A stretch of 13,708 nt of DNA, taken from NCBI GenBank assembly GCA_030611625.1, contig JAUWPK010000039.1, positions 1 through 13,708 of the forward strand, given 5' to 3'. The stretch's first letter is position 1. Every line of letters starts with the position of its first letter. The stretch comes from Promethearchaeum sp. GTDB lineage: Archaea > Asgardarchaeota > Lokiarchaeia > Sigyniarchaeales > Promethearchaeaceae. Under the pieces are notes generated by a model. That model did no database searches. It saw only the letters and a list, made by a program, of their open reading frames with translations, and was not told where the DNA came from. The translations under genes were made by a program, and so were the position numbers. Positions 1 to 7,515 of the stretch are shown here, piece after piece.

Positions 1-732
1 TCCCGATGATGAAATACTATAGGAAGCATTTACAATTCCGTTAGTGAGAACATTAAAATTATCTGATGTGGAGGTTAGGTCGGTTCCAGTTGAATCTTGT
101 AAAGTCATTGAAAGGGTAAACTGATCTCCGGGCATAACTGGATTAGAATCTGTTTCGGTATCGACAGTTAATAGAGTAGTAGTTGTAATATCATGATAAA
201 GAGTTGAATTTTGAACAGTAAATTCGTCAACATAAATAAATTGGGAAATAATTTTTGTAATATTTGCCAAAACACCTAAATCTAAAGAATAATCATAATC
301 ATCTGGAACGTTAATCGAAATACTGAACTGCCCTTCCCATGTATTCTTCAATTCCGAAAAGACAGTTAAATTAGGATAAAGCGTCAGGTTAGAATCGGAA
401 CCATCGCACAGATGACCATCTAAGATCGGATAAACCGGAAGATCGCTTTTATTTATCCACCCACCTTCATATTTTTGAGTATATCCGTTTAGTGTGAAGT
501 TCGATCCTCTAACCGTATGAGATTGACTTATGCCAGTTATAAATAATAGGGTATTATGTGCTGCTGAACGAGGTGTTTTTAGGGTATCTTCATCTTGGAT
601 TGAAATATTTGAATCATTATTTAGCAAATGTGAGAATATTCCACTAATTGAAACAACAGAAATGCATATAACAGAAATAATAACTATTGAGAGCCATTTA
701 TTAGAAATTTTTGAATCCGTTTTTATATTCAT
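1..732 (-). CDS. Membrane-anchored extracellular protein, partial (C-terminus off the left edge)
   Basis: This reading frame is open from an ATG at 732 to the window edge and gives 244 residues with no stop, so the gene is incomplete. The start is supported by GGAGG at 741-745, eight bases upstream. In-frame ATGs at 747 and 753 are less likely because the Shine-Dalgarno would fall inside the protein. Residues about 13-33 form one hydrophobic segment (WLSIVIISVICISVVSISGI), read as an uncleaved signal anchor or signal peptide. The rest is polar, Ser/Thr/Asn-rich and beta-strand-like, with several N-x-S/T sequons, and a segment near residues 200-244 resembles an Ig-like strand pattern (MPGDQFTLSMTLQD). 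I do not recognise a family. It lies 44 bp downstream of the giant surface gene on the same strand, so the two are probably co-transcribed. A joint role at the cell surface is an inference from this arrangement. Confidence 0.8.
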   Translation of the reverse strand, partial: MNIKTDSKISNKWLSIVIISVICISVVSISGIFSHLLNNDSNISIQDEDTLKTPRSAAHNTLLFITGISQSHTVRGSNFTLNGYTQKYEGGWINKSDLPVYPILDGHLCDGSDSNLTLYPNLTVFSELKNTWEGQFSISINVPDDYDYSLDLGVLANITKIISQFIYVDEFTVQNSTLYHDITTTTLLTVDTETDSNPVMPGDQFTLSMTLQDSTGTDLTSTSDNFNVLTNGIVNASYSISSSG

Positions 733-740
733 ATTATTTT

Positions 741-745
741 CCTCC
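741..745 (-). promoter_or_regulatory. Shine-Dalgarno site for the partial surface gene
   Basis: On the minus strand the sequence reads GGAGG, eight bases before the ATG at 732. It is the strongest ribosome-binding site in the window and decides the start among three in-frame ATGs. A strong site fits an internal gene of a polycistronic transcript. Confidence 0.75.
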
Positions 746-776
746 ATTTTCATATGTCATTTTTAATACAATTCTA

Positions 777-3700
777 TTATACTACTATGGGTTCCGTTAT
801 AGTATTAGCAGCATCTAAACTTTCTGGAGCATCTCCATCATAGGAAACAGTATAATATGCAGCATCCCAATCCATAAGTATATCATTTATCTCATAATTG
901 CCACTTGCATCAGTATAAACAGTTTCTGTATGCACTAACTGGTCATTTTCATCATAAAATTCAATAATTATTTCTTGTCCAGCAATTGCTACTGCAGTAC
1001 CATTGGAATAATAAAGAGTTCCCGAGATGTTTAAATTTGTTCCTCCAATAATGAAACCATCCCCTACAGTATCATACACGAATGATGTCGTTAAATATGG
1101 CTTATCAAAAATTGTAAATTGTAATTCTGTAGCATTATCAGATAATACTGCAGCATTATAAGACAATCCGGGGTCTGTAATAACCAAAGTACCATCAAAA
1201 CCAATAATAATTGAATAATTCCCTAAAAGCGGATCTATTGTACCAATTAATGAAATCAAAGCAGTGAAAGTTCCATCTTGAGAATTTGTATCCCATGATA
1301 AGCTAACCGAGAAAATCCCCGTAGGATTAATAACTGAGCCACCTTGTAAAATCCAGTAAGTTAAATCAGCGTAATTATAACCCAATGAATTTGTATCGTA
1401 AAGTGTTCCAGTTATTGTGATTGTTTGAAGGGTATCACCAATTCCTAAAACTTCAGTCCAATCAGATCTTGAATTTTGACAAGTGAGCGCATTATTGTAA
1501 ATTACCCAGATATAATCTTCATAATTACCACCTTCTAATGTGAAGTAGACACCATCATATGTTAAAGAAATATTATATCGATGAGGTCCTGGATTTACTC
1601 CTGGTCCATAATTAACAGTGAAATTATAATAACCGTTTCCGTCCGTCACACCAGTATCAATAACAGTACCTGTGGTTAAATCGGTTAGAATAACCGTGGC
1701 TCCGATCTGACCTGCAGAATTATGTAAAAGTGATAATGATATTATAACAGATTGCCCAGAAACCCTGATGCGAGTATCGGGGGTAGCGGTACTACTAAAA
1801 GCAATATCATCTAAACGAGCAGTAAAACTATAGTATAGTTCTGGGTTAAAAACAACCGTAGTCTCGTTTGTGAGATAATCAGTCCGAATTTCATAATCAT
1901 GAGAGTCCAGATAAGTCCCAGTATTTAGAGTAATTAAAAATTCAGCATAACCGCTACCATCTGTAACATCCGAGCCAATTTGTGTTTCTCCCGATGTAAT
2001 ATCATATAAATAGACAGTCTCTCCTACTTTTGGGGCACCTTCAAATGTCAATATACATGAGAAATTGAGAACATCATCTTTTCCGCGAATAGGTGGCGCT
2101 CCTATAAGTGAAAATAGGGTTCCATCAAACATTGGTGAAAAAGTATAATTTAGATAAGGATCAAAATTGACGATAATTGAATCAGTGAGAAAATTTCCAG
2201 GAGTTGAAGCATTCAATACAAAATTATGATTTCCAGCTTCAAACCCAGGACCGAATGTAACTGTAAAATTAACATATCCATTACCATCCGTAATTCCAGA
2301 ATCAATCACTACCCCATTATCAATAAGGTTTACATTGGCACCAGATTGACCCACGCTATTATTAAGGAATTCACCCGAGAGTTGAAAAGATTCACCAACA
2401 CCTAAGGGAGGTGGTGATGCAAAATCAAATATGATGAGGTCATATCGCCCTTCAAATTCATAATTGGCATTTGGATCGTAAATAATTTCGATCGTATCCT
2501 CAAAAATTCCCACACCTGTATCTAAATATATTCTATATGTATGGATCCCATTTGTATCAGATACTGAAAAGGAAAAGGTAAAGTTTGAATAACCATTTAT
2601 ATCGGTGAAAATTGGGGTGAAATCAGTAGAGTCTGGTTGTTCATCTATATCCACACTAATTCCCGATTTACCAACACCTTCATGAATTAATTCACATGAT
2701 ATTTGAATTGCGGTCCCGGTTCCTTTAAGTCGATTTTGAGGAATTCCTGCGTTTGCAAATCTAACGTTATCTAGATGAGCTGTAAATGTGAAATCCGTAG
2801 GATCTGATAATTCAATTACTCCGGTGCTAGAATCATTAACAAAATTAGTAACATAATATGCACTCCAGAGGGTATTCCATGAATTATCCCAACCATATAT
2901 AATTGGATCCCATTCACCCATGAAATATGAATCAGTATGAATAGGCCCACTATTTACATTAGTAGTTCCACTGAATCTGAAATTAGCATAGTATGGAGCA
3001 ATATTAGGTATAACTTCACTCAAAGAATCCAATTCTATGTATCCAGAATTGATCTCAGTCCATGTGTTATCGAGCATTCTATAATTTATCCTATAACTTT
3101 GAAGGGGTTCACTAGTGCCAGCATCAAAAATATTTCCCGTTATATTGAATTCATCAGCGTACGTAGTATTTGATCCAGAATTTATGAAGTATTTTCCACC
3201 TGTAGGCCCACCCCGTCCATCTGGATATGTATCAGAAGTATGATCTAAAACCACTGCTCCTTTAATGAACACCCAAAACCGTCCAATTGCAATATGGGAA
3301 GTATTCGTCCATTCAATTTTTATTAAATGAGGCCCTATTGTCCAATCTGAAATCGCATCTGAAGAAACATCATAAATTAGCGATCCTTGACCGTCTACTG
3401 CGTTGGTGGTAAAATTACCTAAATTTCTACCTTCAGTTTCATCATCAACAGAAATATCTCCCGATGTCCAATCTGTTCCCCAAAAGGTTTGAGCAGTAAA
3501 ATTAAGAGTTAAATTATTCCTATAACCGATTGTGGGTCCTGTTGGATAACTTGTAGATGCACCGTTCACGGCACTTGTATTATTTACAGTGAAAGTGTAT
3601 TCAATATATTCAGCATCAAAATATTGAATACCATCTATGTGTTTTTCCTCTGCATATGCCATATGAGAAGATATATATTGAAATGGTGTAAGATAAGGTT

Positions 3701-5837
3701 GAATTAAAGGATCAAATAGTTGAATATCATTAGCTAGATTGAATTCTCCATAAAATAATGTATAAATGGAATAATTGTTTTGTTGCCAACCAAGCAAAGA
3801 AATATCAAAGGAGAAATTTCCATCAATACTGGAAACAGTAGACGCACTCGGGATGAAATCTATAAGATCTCCAGGATATGTATCACCTGTTACTAATCCT
3901 TTAGGGTAAATTAAAGCATTTTTTACCGGTGCATTTACATCAGGATCCCACACATAACCTTGAAGCGAAATCATAGCCGTCGGATCGGAAGAAGAATTAA
4001 CAATGGCAGGAAGTGCATCTGTAAAATATATATCAATATCTTCAATAATATTTATTATTGAAACATTCCCGAATTGCACACCCATATAATCAGATGAGAA
4101 ATTTAAAATATGAGGTCCGGAAACCATATCTATTAACGGCAAAGTAAAAGTAACAACCCCATTTGAATTAGTGTAGTCACTATCGATAATTGTGCCATAA
4201 GAAATATCTTTCATTACAACTTCCAAGGAACTTAACGGACTGCCTAGAAAAGATGCAGTAACTTCTATATTTATCTCAGTTGGAGTCACAATAGTTCCAC
4301 GATCGTATCCAGCTATCTCAGGGATATACGAACCATCGAATTTTAAAATGTAGCTTAAATCTTCTGATGTAGGTTCAGTCGGTGTTGCGGTGAAGTGATT
4401 ATCAAATTCAACCCAATCTCCGGATGATGTAGAGTCTGGAATAAAAACTTCTAACCAAGTATAAGTATTTGCAATACGATATACAAATGCTTCAAGATTT
4501 CCTTCAGAAGAATCGAGATACGTACCACCAAATTGAGATGCAATAAAATCATCCCATTTGTATCCAGATACATAACGGATACTTAAACCCTCCAAACGAG
4601 CAAGTGCAACGGTTAGTGAAGTAATCTCAAAAGGATATTTAGATTCTCGCGTTTCACTCAACCACTCAAGGGGATCTTCTCCATCACCTGGTCGACTATC
4701 TCCTTGAACGTTGTATACGTAATTTGCACCAACATAATCTATAACAGCTTGTGTTTTATCATAAATATTATCTGCACTTGTAAAAGCAGAAGTGGCTTCC
4801 AATTCATCTGCAGCAATATCAAAATAATAATTGTTGCTTCTGTAATTATCCCAATCGGTGGCTCCATGAGGACCTGTTAAACAGGCTAAGACGCCTATAT
4901 TACCACCAGTATATTGTGCCATTGTAACTCCTAAATTTCGATAATAGGTAGCAGACTCATAATCATTGCTATCATACAACATATTATATGTAATATTTGT
5001 AAATTGGCCGAGGTCATCCCCCGAATAACTTGCCTCTGCAAGCATCCCCCCTAAATAAATTTGATTTTTTAGGAGTAAACTATCACCTACTAAAGGAGAA
5101 GAACTAGGTGTATATTCTAAAACCTGTGCATCTGGAGATATCGAAGGAAGACCTGTAACAACTTGTGGACTCGCCATTATTGGATACTTTATCTTCCATT
5201 TTTCATCATCCGAGTTCGTCCCATAAACTAGACTTTGAGAATTATCCAGCGAATCAGAAATGTCCCAATCAAAATCCGTCGTGTTATAAAAATCGTATGC
5301 AGCGATTTTAAACAAGGTTTCTTCTTCATTGTTCCAAGAATTTGAGGGATTGGTCGCAAAAGTGTAAAACATAGGTCGGGCTAGAAGTGCTAATGCTAAT
5401 TCTGGCGGGAAACCATCAAGCATTGAACTATCGAAACTATCGCCCCCTGCCAAAGATTCAAACAATCCGCTCAAATCATCTCCGAATAAGTCAAAAAGTT
5501 CATCCGCGGTCATATTTTCACTAGCCAAATAGTCCAGAGTCTCATTCCCGAGTAAATTTGATAAGAAGTCCAGCTGTTCTGATGCGTTAAGATCATCAAA
5601 ATAAGATGAATTAAATAAGGAATCAAGATATTTTTGATAATCGTAATCTATAGGAATTAATTCAGCGTCTTTATTTAGGGTATATTGACCTTCCTCTGAT
5701 ACTGGATAACGTTCTGAACCTATATAGAAAAGAAGCGTAGTCAGTAATGTGTTAATACTATATCCACCGAGAATTAAACCAGAAACGATAATGAGCTTGT
5801 AAATATTTTGTCTTTGACTTTTAGAAATTTTTGCCAT
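777..5837 (-). CDS. Giant membrane-anchored surface protein with a transglutaminase-like domain and tandem Ig-like modules
   Basis: The product has 1686 residues. Residues about 14-38 form a single hydrophobic segment after a basic N-terminus, so the remainder should lie outside the cell. Residues about 350-485 follow the transglutaminase-like pattern: helix, then LARLEGLSIRYVSGY (cf. LlRalGiPARvVsGY), then YTWLEVFIP and DWVEFD. The usual Cys is Pro402 and the usual His is Tyr459; only Asp479 remains, so activity by the normal mechanism is unlikely. Beta-rich Ig-like modules follow, with recurring D-G-N/S-G-Y motifs near 1184, 1293 and 1399 and four related units of about 105 residues from 1016 to 1450. 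N-x-S/T sequons are frequent (e.g. N76, N84, N98, N108, N185, N281), fitting a glycosylated surface protein. No C-terminal membrane segment or sorting signal is visible. The start at 5837 has AAGGTGA seven bases upstream. Adhesion, scaffolding or S-layer-like function is an inference. Confidence 0.9.
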   Translation of the reverse strand: MAKISKSQRQNIYKLIIVSGLILGGYSINTLLTTLLFYIGSERYPVSEEGQYTLNKDAELIPIDYDYQKYLDSLFNSSYFDDLNASEQLDFLSNLLGNETLDYLASENMTADELFDLFGDDLSGLFESLAGGDSFDSSMLDGFPPELALALLARPMFYTFATNPSNSWNNEEETLFKIAAYDFYNTTDFDWDISDSLDNSQSLVYGTNSDDEKWKIKYPIMASPQVVTGLPSISPDAQVLEYTPSSSPLVGDSLLLKNQIYLGGMLAEASYSGDDLGQFTNITYNMLYDSNDYESATYYRNLGVTMAQYTGGNIGVLACLTGPHGATDWDNYRSNNYYFDIAADELEATSAFTSADNIYDKTQAVIDYVGANYVYNVQGDSRPGDGEDPLEWLSETRESKYPFEITSLTVALARLEGLSIRYVSGYKWDDFIASQFGGTYLDSSEGNLEAFVYRIANTYTWLEVFIPDSTSSGDWVEFDNHFTATPTEPTSEDLSYILKFDGSYIPEIAGYDRGTIVTPTEINIEVTASFLGSPLSSLEVVMKDISYGTIIDSDYTNSNGVVTFTLPLIDMVSGPHILNFSSDYMGVQFGNVSIINIIEDIDIYFTDALPAIVNSSSDPTAMISLQGYVWDPDVNAPVKNALIYPKGLVTGDTYPGDLIDFIPSASTVSSIDGNFSFDISLLGWQQNNYSIYTLFYGEFNLANDIQLFDPLIQPYLTPFQYISSHMAYAEEKHIDGIQYFDAEYIEYTFTVNNTSAVNGASTSYPTGPTIGYRNNLTLNFTAQTFWGTDWTSGDISVDDETEGRNLGNFTTNAVDGQGSLIYDVSSDAISDWTIGPHLIKIEWTNTSHIAIGRFWVFIKGAVVLDHTSDTYPDGRGGPTGGKYFINSGSNTTYADEFNITGNIFDAGTSEPLQSYRINYRMLDNTWTEINSGYIELDSLSEVIPNIAPYYANFRFSGTTNVNSGPIHTDSYFMGEWDPIIYGWDNSWNTLWSAYYVTNFVNDSSTGVIELSDPTDFTFTAHLDNVRFANAGIPQNRLKGTGTAIQISCELIHEGVGKSGISVDIDEQPDSTDFTPIFTDINGYSNFTFSFSVSDTNGIHTYRIYLDTGVGIFEDTIEIIYDPNANYEFEGRYDLIIFDFASPPPLGVGESFQLSGEFLNNSVGQSGANVNLIDNGVVIDSGITDGNGYVNFTVTFGPGFEAGNHNFVLNASTPGNFLTDSIIVNFDPYLNYTFSPMFDGTLFSLIGAPPIRGKDDVLNFSCILTFEGAPKVGETVYLYDITSGETQIGSDVTDGSGYAEFLITLNTGTYLDSHDYEIRTDYLTNETTVVFNPELYYSFTARLDDIAFSSTATPDTRIRVSGQSVIISLSLLHNSAGQIGATVILTDLTTGTVIDTGVTDGNGYYNFTVNYGPGVNPGPHRYNISLTYDGVYFTLEGGNYEDYIWVIYNNALTCQNSRSDWTEVLGIGDTLQTITITGTLYDTNSLGYNYADLTYWILQGGSVINPTGIFSVSLSWDTNSQDGTFTALISLIGTIDPLLGNYSIIIGFDGTLVITDPGLSYNAAVLSDNATELQFTIFDKPYLTTSFVYDTVGDGFIIGGTNLNISGTLYYSNGTAVAIAGQEIIIEFYDENDQLVHTETVYTDASGNYEINDILMDWDAAYYTVSYDGDAPESLDAANTITEPIVV
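1488..2792 (-). repeat. Four tandem Ig-like protein modules of about 105 residues within the giant surface gene
   Basis: Four related units start near residues 1016, 1125, 1230 and 1335 and end near 1450. Each opens with an aromatic strand and an acidic pair (FTFTAHLDN, YEFEGRYD, YTFSPMFDG, YSFTARLDD). Each continues with a strand ending in G-x-S/P-G/K-x-x-V and a D-x-N/S-G-Y turn, and ends in a strand followed by N/D-P or its equivalent. The spacings are about 109, 105 and 105 residues. The copies are diverged at DNA level, so this is an old domain duplication. Confidence 0.75.
4383..4790 (-). other. Transglutaminase-like domain lacking catalytic Cys and His
   Basis: This segment encodes residues about 350-485 of the giant surface protein. 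Anchoring on R-Y-V-S-G-Y (421-426) against the family pattern PAR-V-V-S-G-Y, the nucleophile position is Pro402 (codon at 4632-4634), where Cys is expected. The His of H-A-W-V-E-V is Tyr459 (codon at 4461-4463), and the Asp is retained as Asp479 (codon at 4401-4403). The assignment is made by eye; the fold could be confirmed by a profile search. Confidence 0.7.
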
Positions 5838-5844
5838 ATTTGAT

Positions 5845-5851
5845 TCACCTT
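5845..5851 (-). promoter_or_regulatory. Ribosome-binding site of the giant surface gene
   Basis: On the minus strand this reads AAGGTGA, seven bases before the ATG at 5837. It supports that ATG as the start, and the first hydrophobic segment then begins shortly after a basic N-terminus. Confidence 0.65.
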
Positions 5852-5878
5852 ACTATTGAAAATAATTTCAAATTTCTT

Positions 5879-5896
5879 AATATATATATTATAAGA
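5879..5896 (-). promoter_or_regulatory. Probable TATA box of the surface operon
   Basis: The minus strand reads TTATAATATATATATTAA. An archaeal start about 25 bases downstream would fall near 5860 and leave a leader of roughly 20 bases, enough to carry the AAGGTGA site. The position is sensible, but the sequence is low complexity, so the exact box is uncertain. Confidence 0.45.
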
Positions 5897-6181
5897 AAGA
5901 AATCTCATTTCAAACTTAAAAGGATTTTTATCTCGGATTTTTTTAATGGAAAAATAGGGGCGAAATAAGTAAAATATTTTGTATTTATGAGAATTACCTA
6001 AAGACCTCTAACAAATTCAAATTAATAACAAAAATCGACAAAAAACAAGACAAAATATAATTGATTAAGTAGAGATTTGATTTTAAGTTCAGTGTCTTTG
6101 GCCCAAAATTGAATAGGTGAGGACCTTAAAATGCATAAAATCTAATTTTATAGAATTACAAATTAATTTATTGGGATTTTT

Positions 6182-6850
6182 ATGGGGAAAAATGATTGGT
6201 CGGGGTTTTTTCTTGTTTTGGATGGAATTGATGGATGTGGAAAGAGCACACAAGCAAAGAAATTATGTAATTATTTTAAATCAAATGATATTCAAACTCT
6301 TTTAACGGCAGAACCTTCAGATTATGATATTGGAAAAATGTTAAGAAAATATTTGCAAAATTCTGAAATTCCCGCTTCAGTAGATGCACTTCTCTTTGCA
6401 GCAGATAGAATTGAGCACTGTAATAAAGAAATCTTACCCCTTTTAAATAAAGGTTCTATAATTATATCGGATCGATACAGAGATTCATCCTATATTTATC
6501 AATCGATAGAAGGAAAAAATGAAGGAGTTTCAATCGATTGGATTAAAAATATTAATAAATTCAGTTTGATTCCCGATTTAACAATAATTATTGATATAGA
6601 TCCGAAAATCGGTCTTAAAAGAAAAAGAAAGCAAGCAATAAATTCGCAGAATCAATCTTTAGATAAATTTGAAATCGATGAATTTCAAAACCTGATTCGA
6701 GAAGAATTTATTAAAATCGTAAAAAATAGTGTTGTATCTGATGAAGGAATCCATATTTTGATTGATGGAAATGGTTCTGAAGAAGAAGTTTTTAACAAAA
6801 TCATGCAGGTAATAAAATCTTATCTAAAGAATAATTTTAAGTTAAAATAA
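6182..6850 (+). CDS. tmk: Thymidylate kinase (dTMP kinase)
   Basis: This enzyme phosphorylates dTMP to dTDP with ATP, an essential cytosolic step in dTTP synthesis. The 222-residue product has the usual length. It carries the P-loop GIDGCGKST at 15-23, an EP pair at 44-45 that matches the TREP loop (Ala43 replaces the Arg), the D-R-Y motif at 97-99 (ISDRYRDSSYIYQ), and a basic LID segment around 146-150 followed by DKFE at 161-164. The ATG at 6182 is the only start after an in-frame stop at 6164-6166, and no good Shine-Dalgarno lies upstream, so the message may be leaderless or weakly led. It is a single-gene unit, divergent from the surface operon and convergent with the Roadblock gene. Nothing suggests loss of function. 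Confidence 0.92.
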   Translation: MGKNDWSGFFLVLDGIDGCGKSTQAKKLCNYFKSNDIQTLLTAEPSDYDIGKMLRKYLQNSEIPASVDALLFAADRIEHCNKEILPLLNKGSIIISDRYRDSSYIYQSIEGKNEGVSIDWIKNINKFSLIPDLTIIIDIDPKIGLKRKRKQAINSQNQSLDKFEIDEFQNLIREEFIKIVKNSVVSDEGIHILIDGNGSEEEVFNKIMQVIKSYLKNNFKLK

Positions 6851-6870
6851 TAAGAATTAAAATAAATTGA

Positions 6871-6902
6871 GAAAAACTAGATCGCGTGCTTAACAGTTTT
6901 TT
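6871..6902. terminator. Candidate bidirectional oligo-T terminator region
   Basis: The convergent genes end at 6850 and 6915. A T6 run at 6897-6902 lies downstream of thymidylate kinase on the plus strand, and an A5 run at 6872-6876 gives T5 downstream of the Roadblock gene on the minus strand. Archaeal RNA polymerase terminates at such T-runs. No convincing hairpin is present. Confidence 0.4.
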
Positions 6903-6914
6903 ATGGAAGAATAT

Positions 6915-7310
6915 TTATGTGTTCATGATTTCTATGATTTTCTTAATCGCTTTATCAATTAGCATAAAAATTATTCCGAGCTTAGAATCCTTATCAATTA
7001 AAGATACAAGAATTGCATGAGATCCAGCTTTAGAGATAATTATTGTCCCTAATTCCCCTTCTAACAATATTCTTTTTAAATTTCCTCGCTCTAATTCAAG
7101 AGCGGTACTTTCTGCCACACTGATGATTGCTGCACTCATAGCGGAGATTAATGATACATTGGCATCATCAGCCAGAAGAGATGTTATTGGTAAACCTTGA
7201 GTTGTGACAATTGTACATCCTTGAATATCTCCACGATTTGAACTTAATTCTTGGAGCACGTACCATAATTTATCTGAATGCGCACTTTGCGCAGTATCTA
7301 TGTTTTGCAT
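6915..7310 (-). CDS. Roadblock/LC7 domain protein
   Basis: The 131-residue product is a single Roadblock/LC7 domain. It shows the family pattern in order: an N-terminal helix (about 12-25), D-I-x-G-C-T-I-V with the turn Q-G-L-P-I (about 28-42), the helix ISAMSAAIISVAESTALEL (55-73), paired strands ILLEGELGTIII and HAILVSLID (about 81-106), then LGIIFMLIDKAIKKIIEI. In bacteria and archaea such proteins often act with small GTPases, for example as MglB-type regulators, and Asgard genomes carry many of them. No GTPase gene lies in this window, so the partner is unknown. The ATG at 7310 has only a weak AGGA 12 bases upstream, and a strong TATA box lies at 7362-7370. The gene is monocistronic and divergent from methionine aminopeptidase. 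Confidence 0.88.
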   Translation of the reverse strand: MQNIDTAQSAHSDKLWYVLQELSSNRGDIQGCTIVTTQGLPITSLLADDANVSLISAMSAAIISVAESTALELERGNLKRILLEGELGTIIISKAGSHAILVSLIDKDSKLGIIFMLIDKAIKKIIEIMNT

Positions 7311-7361
7311 TGTTTTCAGTTATCCTACAATATTAATTTTCCCGCTATCCAAAATTAATAA

Positions 7362-7370
7362 TTATATAAA
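7362..7370 (-). promoter_or_regulatory. TATA box of the Roadblock/LC7 gene
   Basis: The minus strand reads TTTATATAA, a near-consensus archaeal TATA box. Transcription would start near 7340 and leave a leader of about 30 bases before the ATG at 7310. Confidence 0.6.
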
Positions 7371-7374
7371 TTTT

Positions 7375-7413
7375 ATTAATTTTATTTATTAATTTTATTT
7401 ATTAATTTTGTTT
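7375..7413. repeat. Three tandem copies of a 13-bp AT-rich unit
   Basis: The unit ATTAATTTTATTT occurs at 7375-7387 and 7388-7400. A third copy at 7401-7413 differs by one base (G for A at 7410). The array lies in the divergent intergenic region just upstream of the Roadblock TATA box (on the minus strand) and about 100 bases upstream of the aminopeptidase start. It could bind a chromatin or regulatory protein, or be simple slippage. Confidence 0.85.
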
Positions 7414-7515
7414 ATTGCTCATTTTTTTTTGTGCAAAAAAATTAATATTTATGAATTTGGAACAAACACCTCAATCAATAAGGTTAATTTAAAATCTTAT
7501 CGTTCTTTAAAAATA

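Larger units (their letters stand above)
5838..6181. other. 344-bp divergent intergenic region between the surface operon and thymidylate kinase
   Basis: No protein or RNA gene is recognised here. It is very AT-rich and should hold the promoters of both flanking transcription units: an AT-rich TATA-like stretch for the surface operon at 5879-5896, and a possible one for thymidylate kinase near 6052-6060. Three ACAAAA motifs start at 6028, 6038 and 6050. They could be a binding site but may equally be low-complexity sequence. Confidence 0.6.

Noticed and set aside
530..766. A plus-strand frame of 78 codons.
   Set aside because: It lies antisense to the N-terminus and signal segment of the partial surface gene, has no independent support, and its hydrophobic end comes from the reverse of the AT-rich leader.
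2937..3173. Short open frames antisense to long genes, including 9348-9536 (minus), 10155-10364 (plus) and 11149-11334 (plus).
   Set aside because: Each is fully explained by a well-supported gene on the opposite strand and has no start signal or recognisable domain.
5838..6181. A structured RNA or C/D-box RNA in the 344-bp intergenic region.
   Set aside because: I find no paired C and D box motifs at sensible spacing, no stable stem, and no tRNA-like cloverleaf. The region reads as promoter DNA.
6117..6305. A plus-strand frame of 62 codons beginning with GTG.
   Set aside because: It overlaps the thymidylate kinase start in another frame, and its sequence shows no family features.
7408..7515. 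An upstream extension of the methionine aminopeptidase from a TTG at 7408.
   Set aside because: The frame is open by chance in very AT-rich DNA. The extra residues are unlike the KKxx tail, include part of the 13-bp repeat, and ATGs at 7516 and 7525 lie just before the tail.
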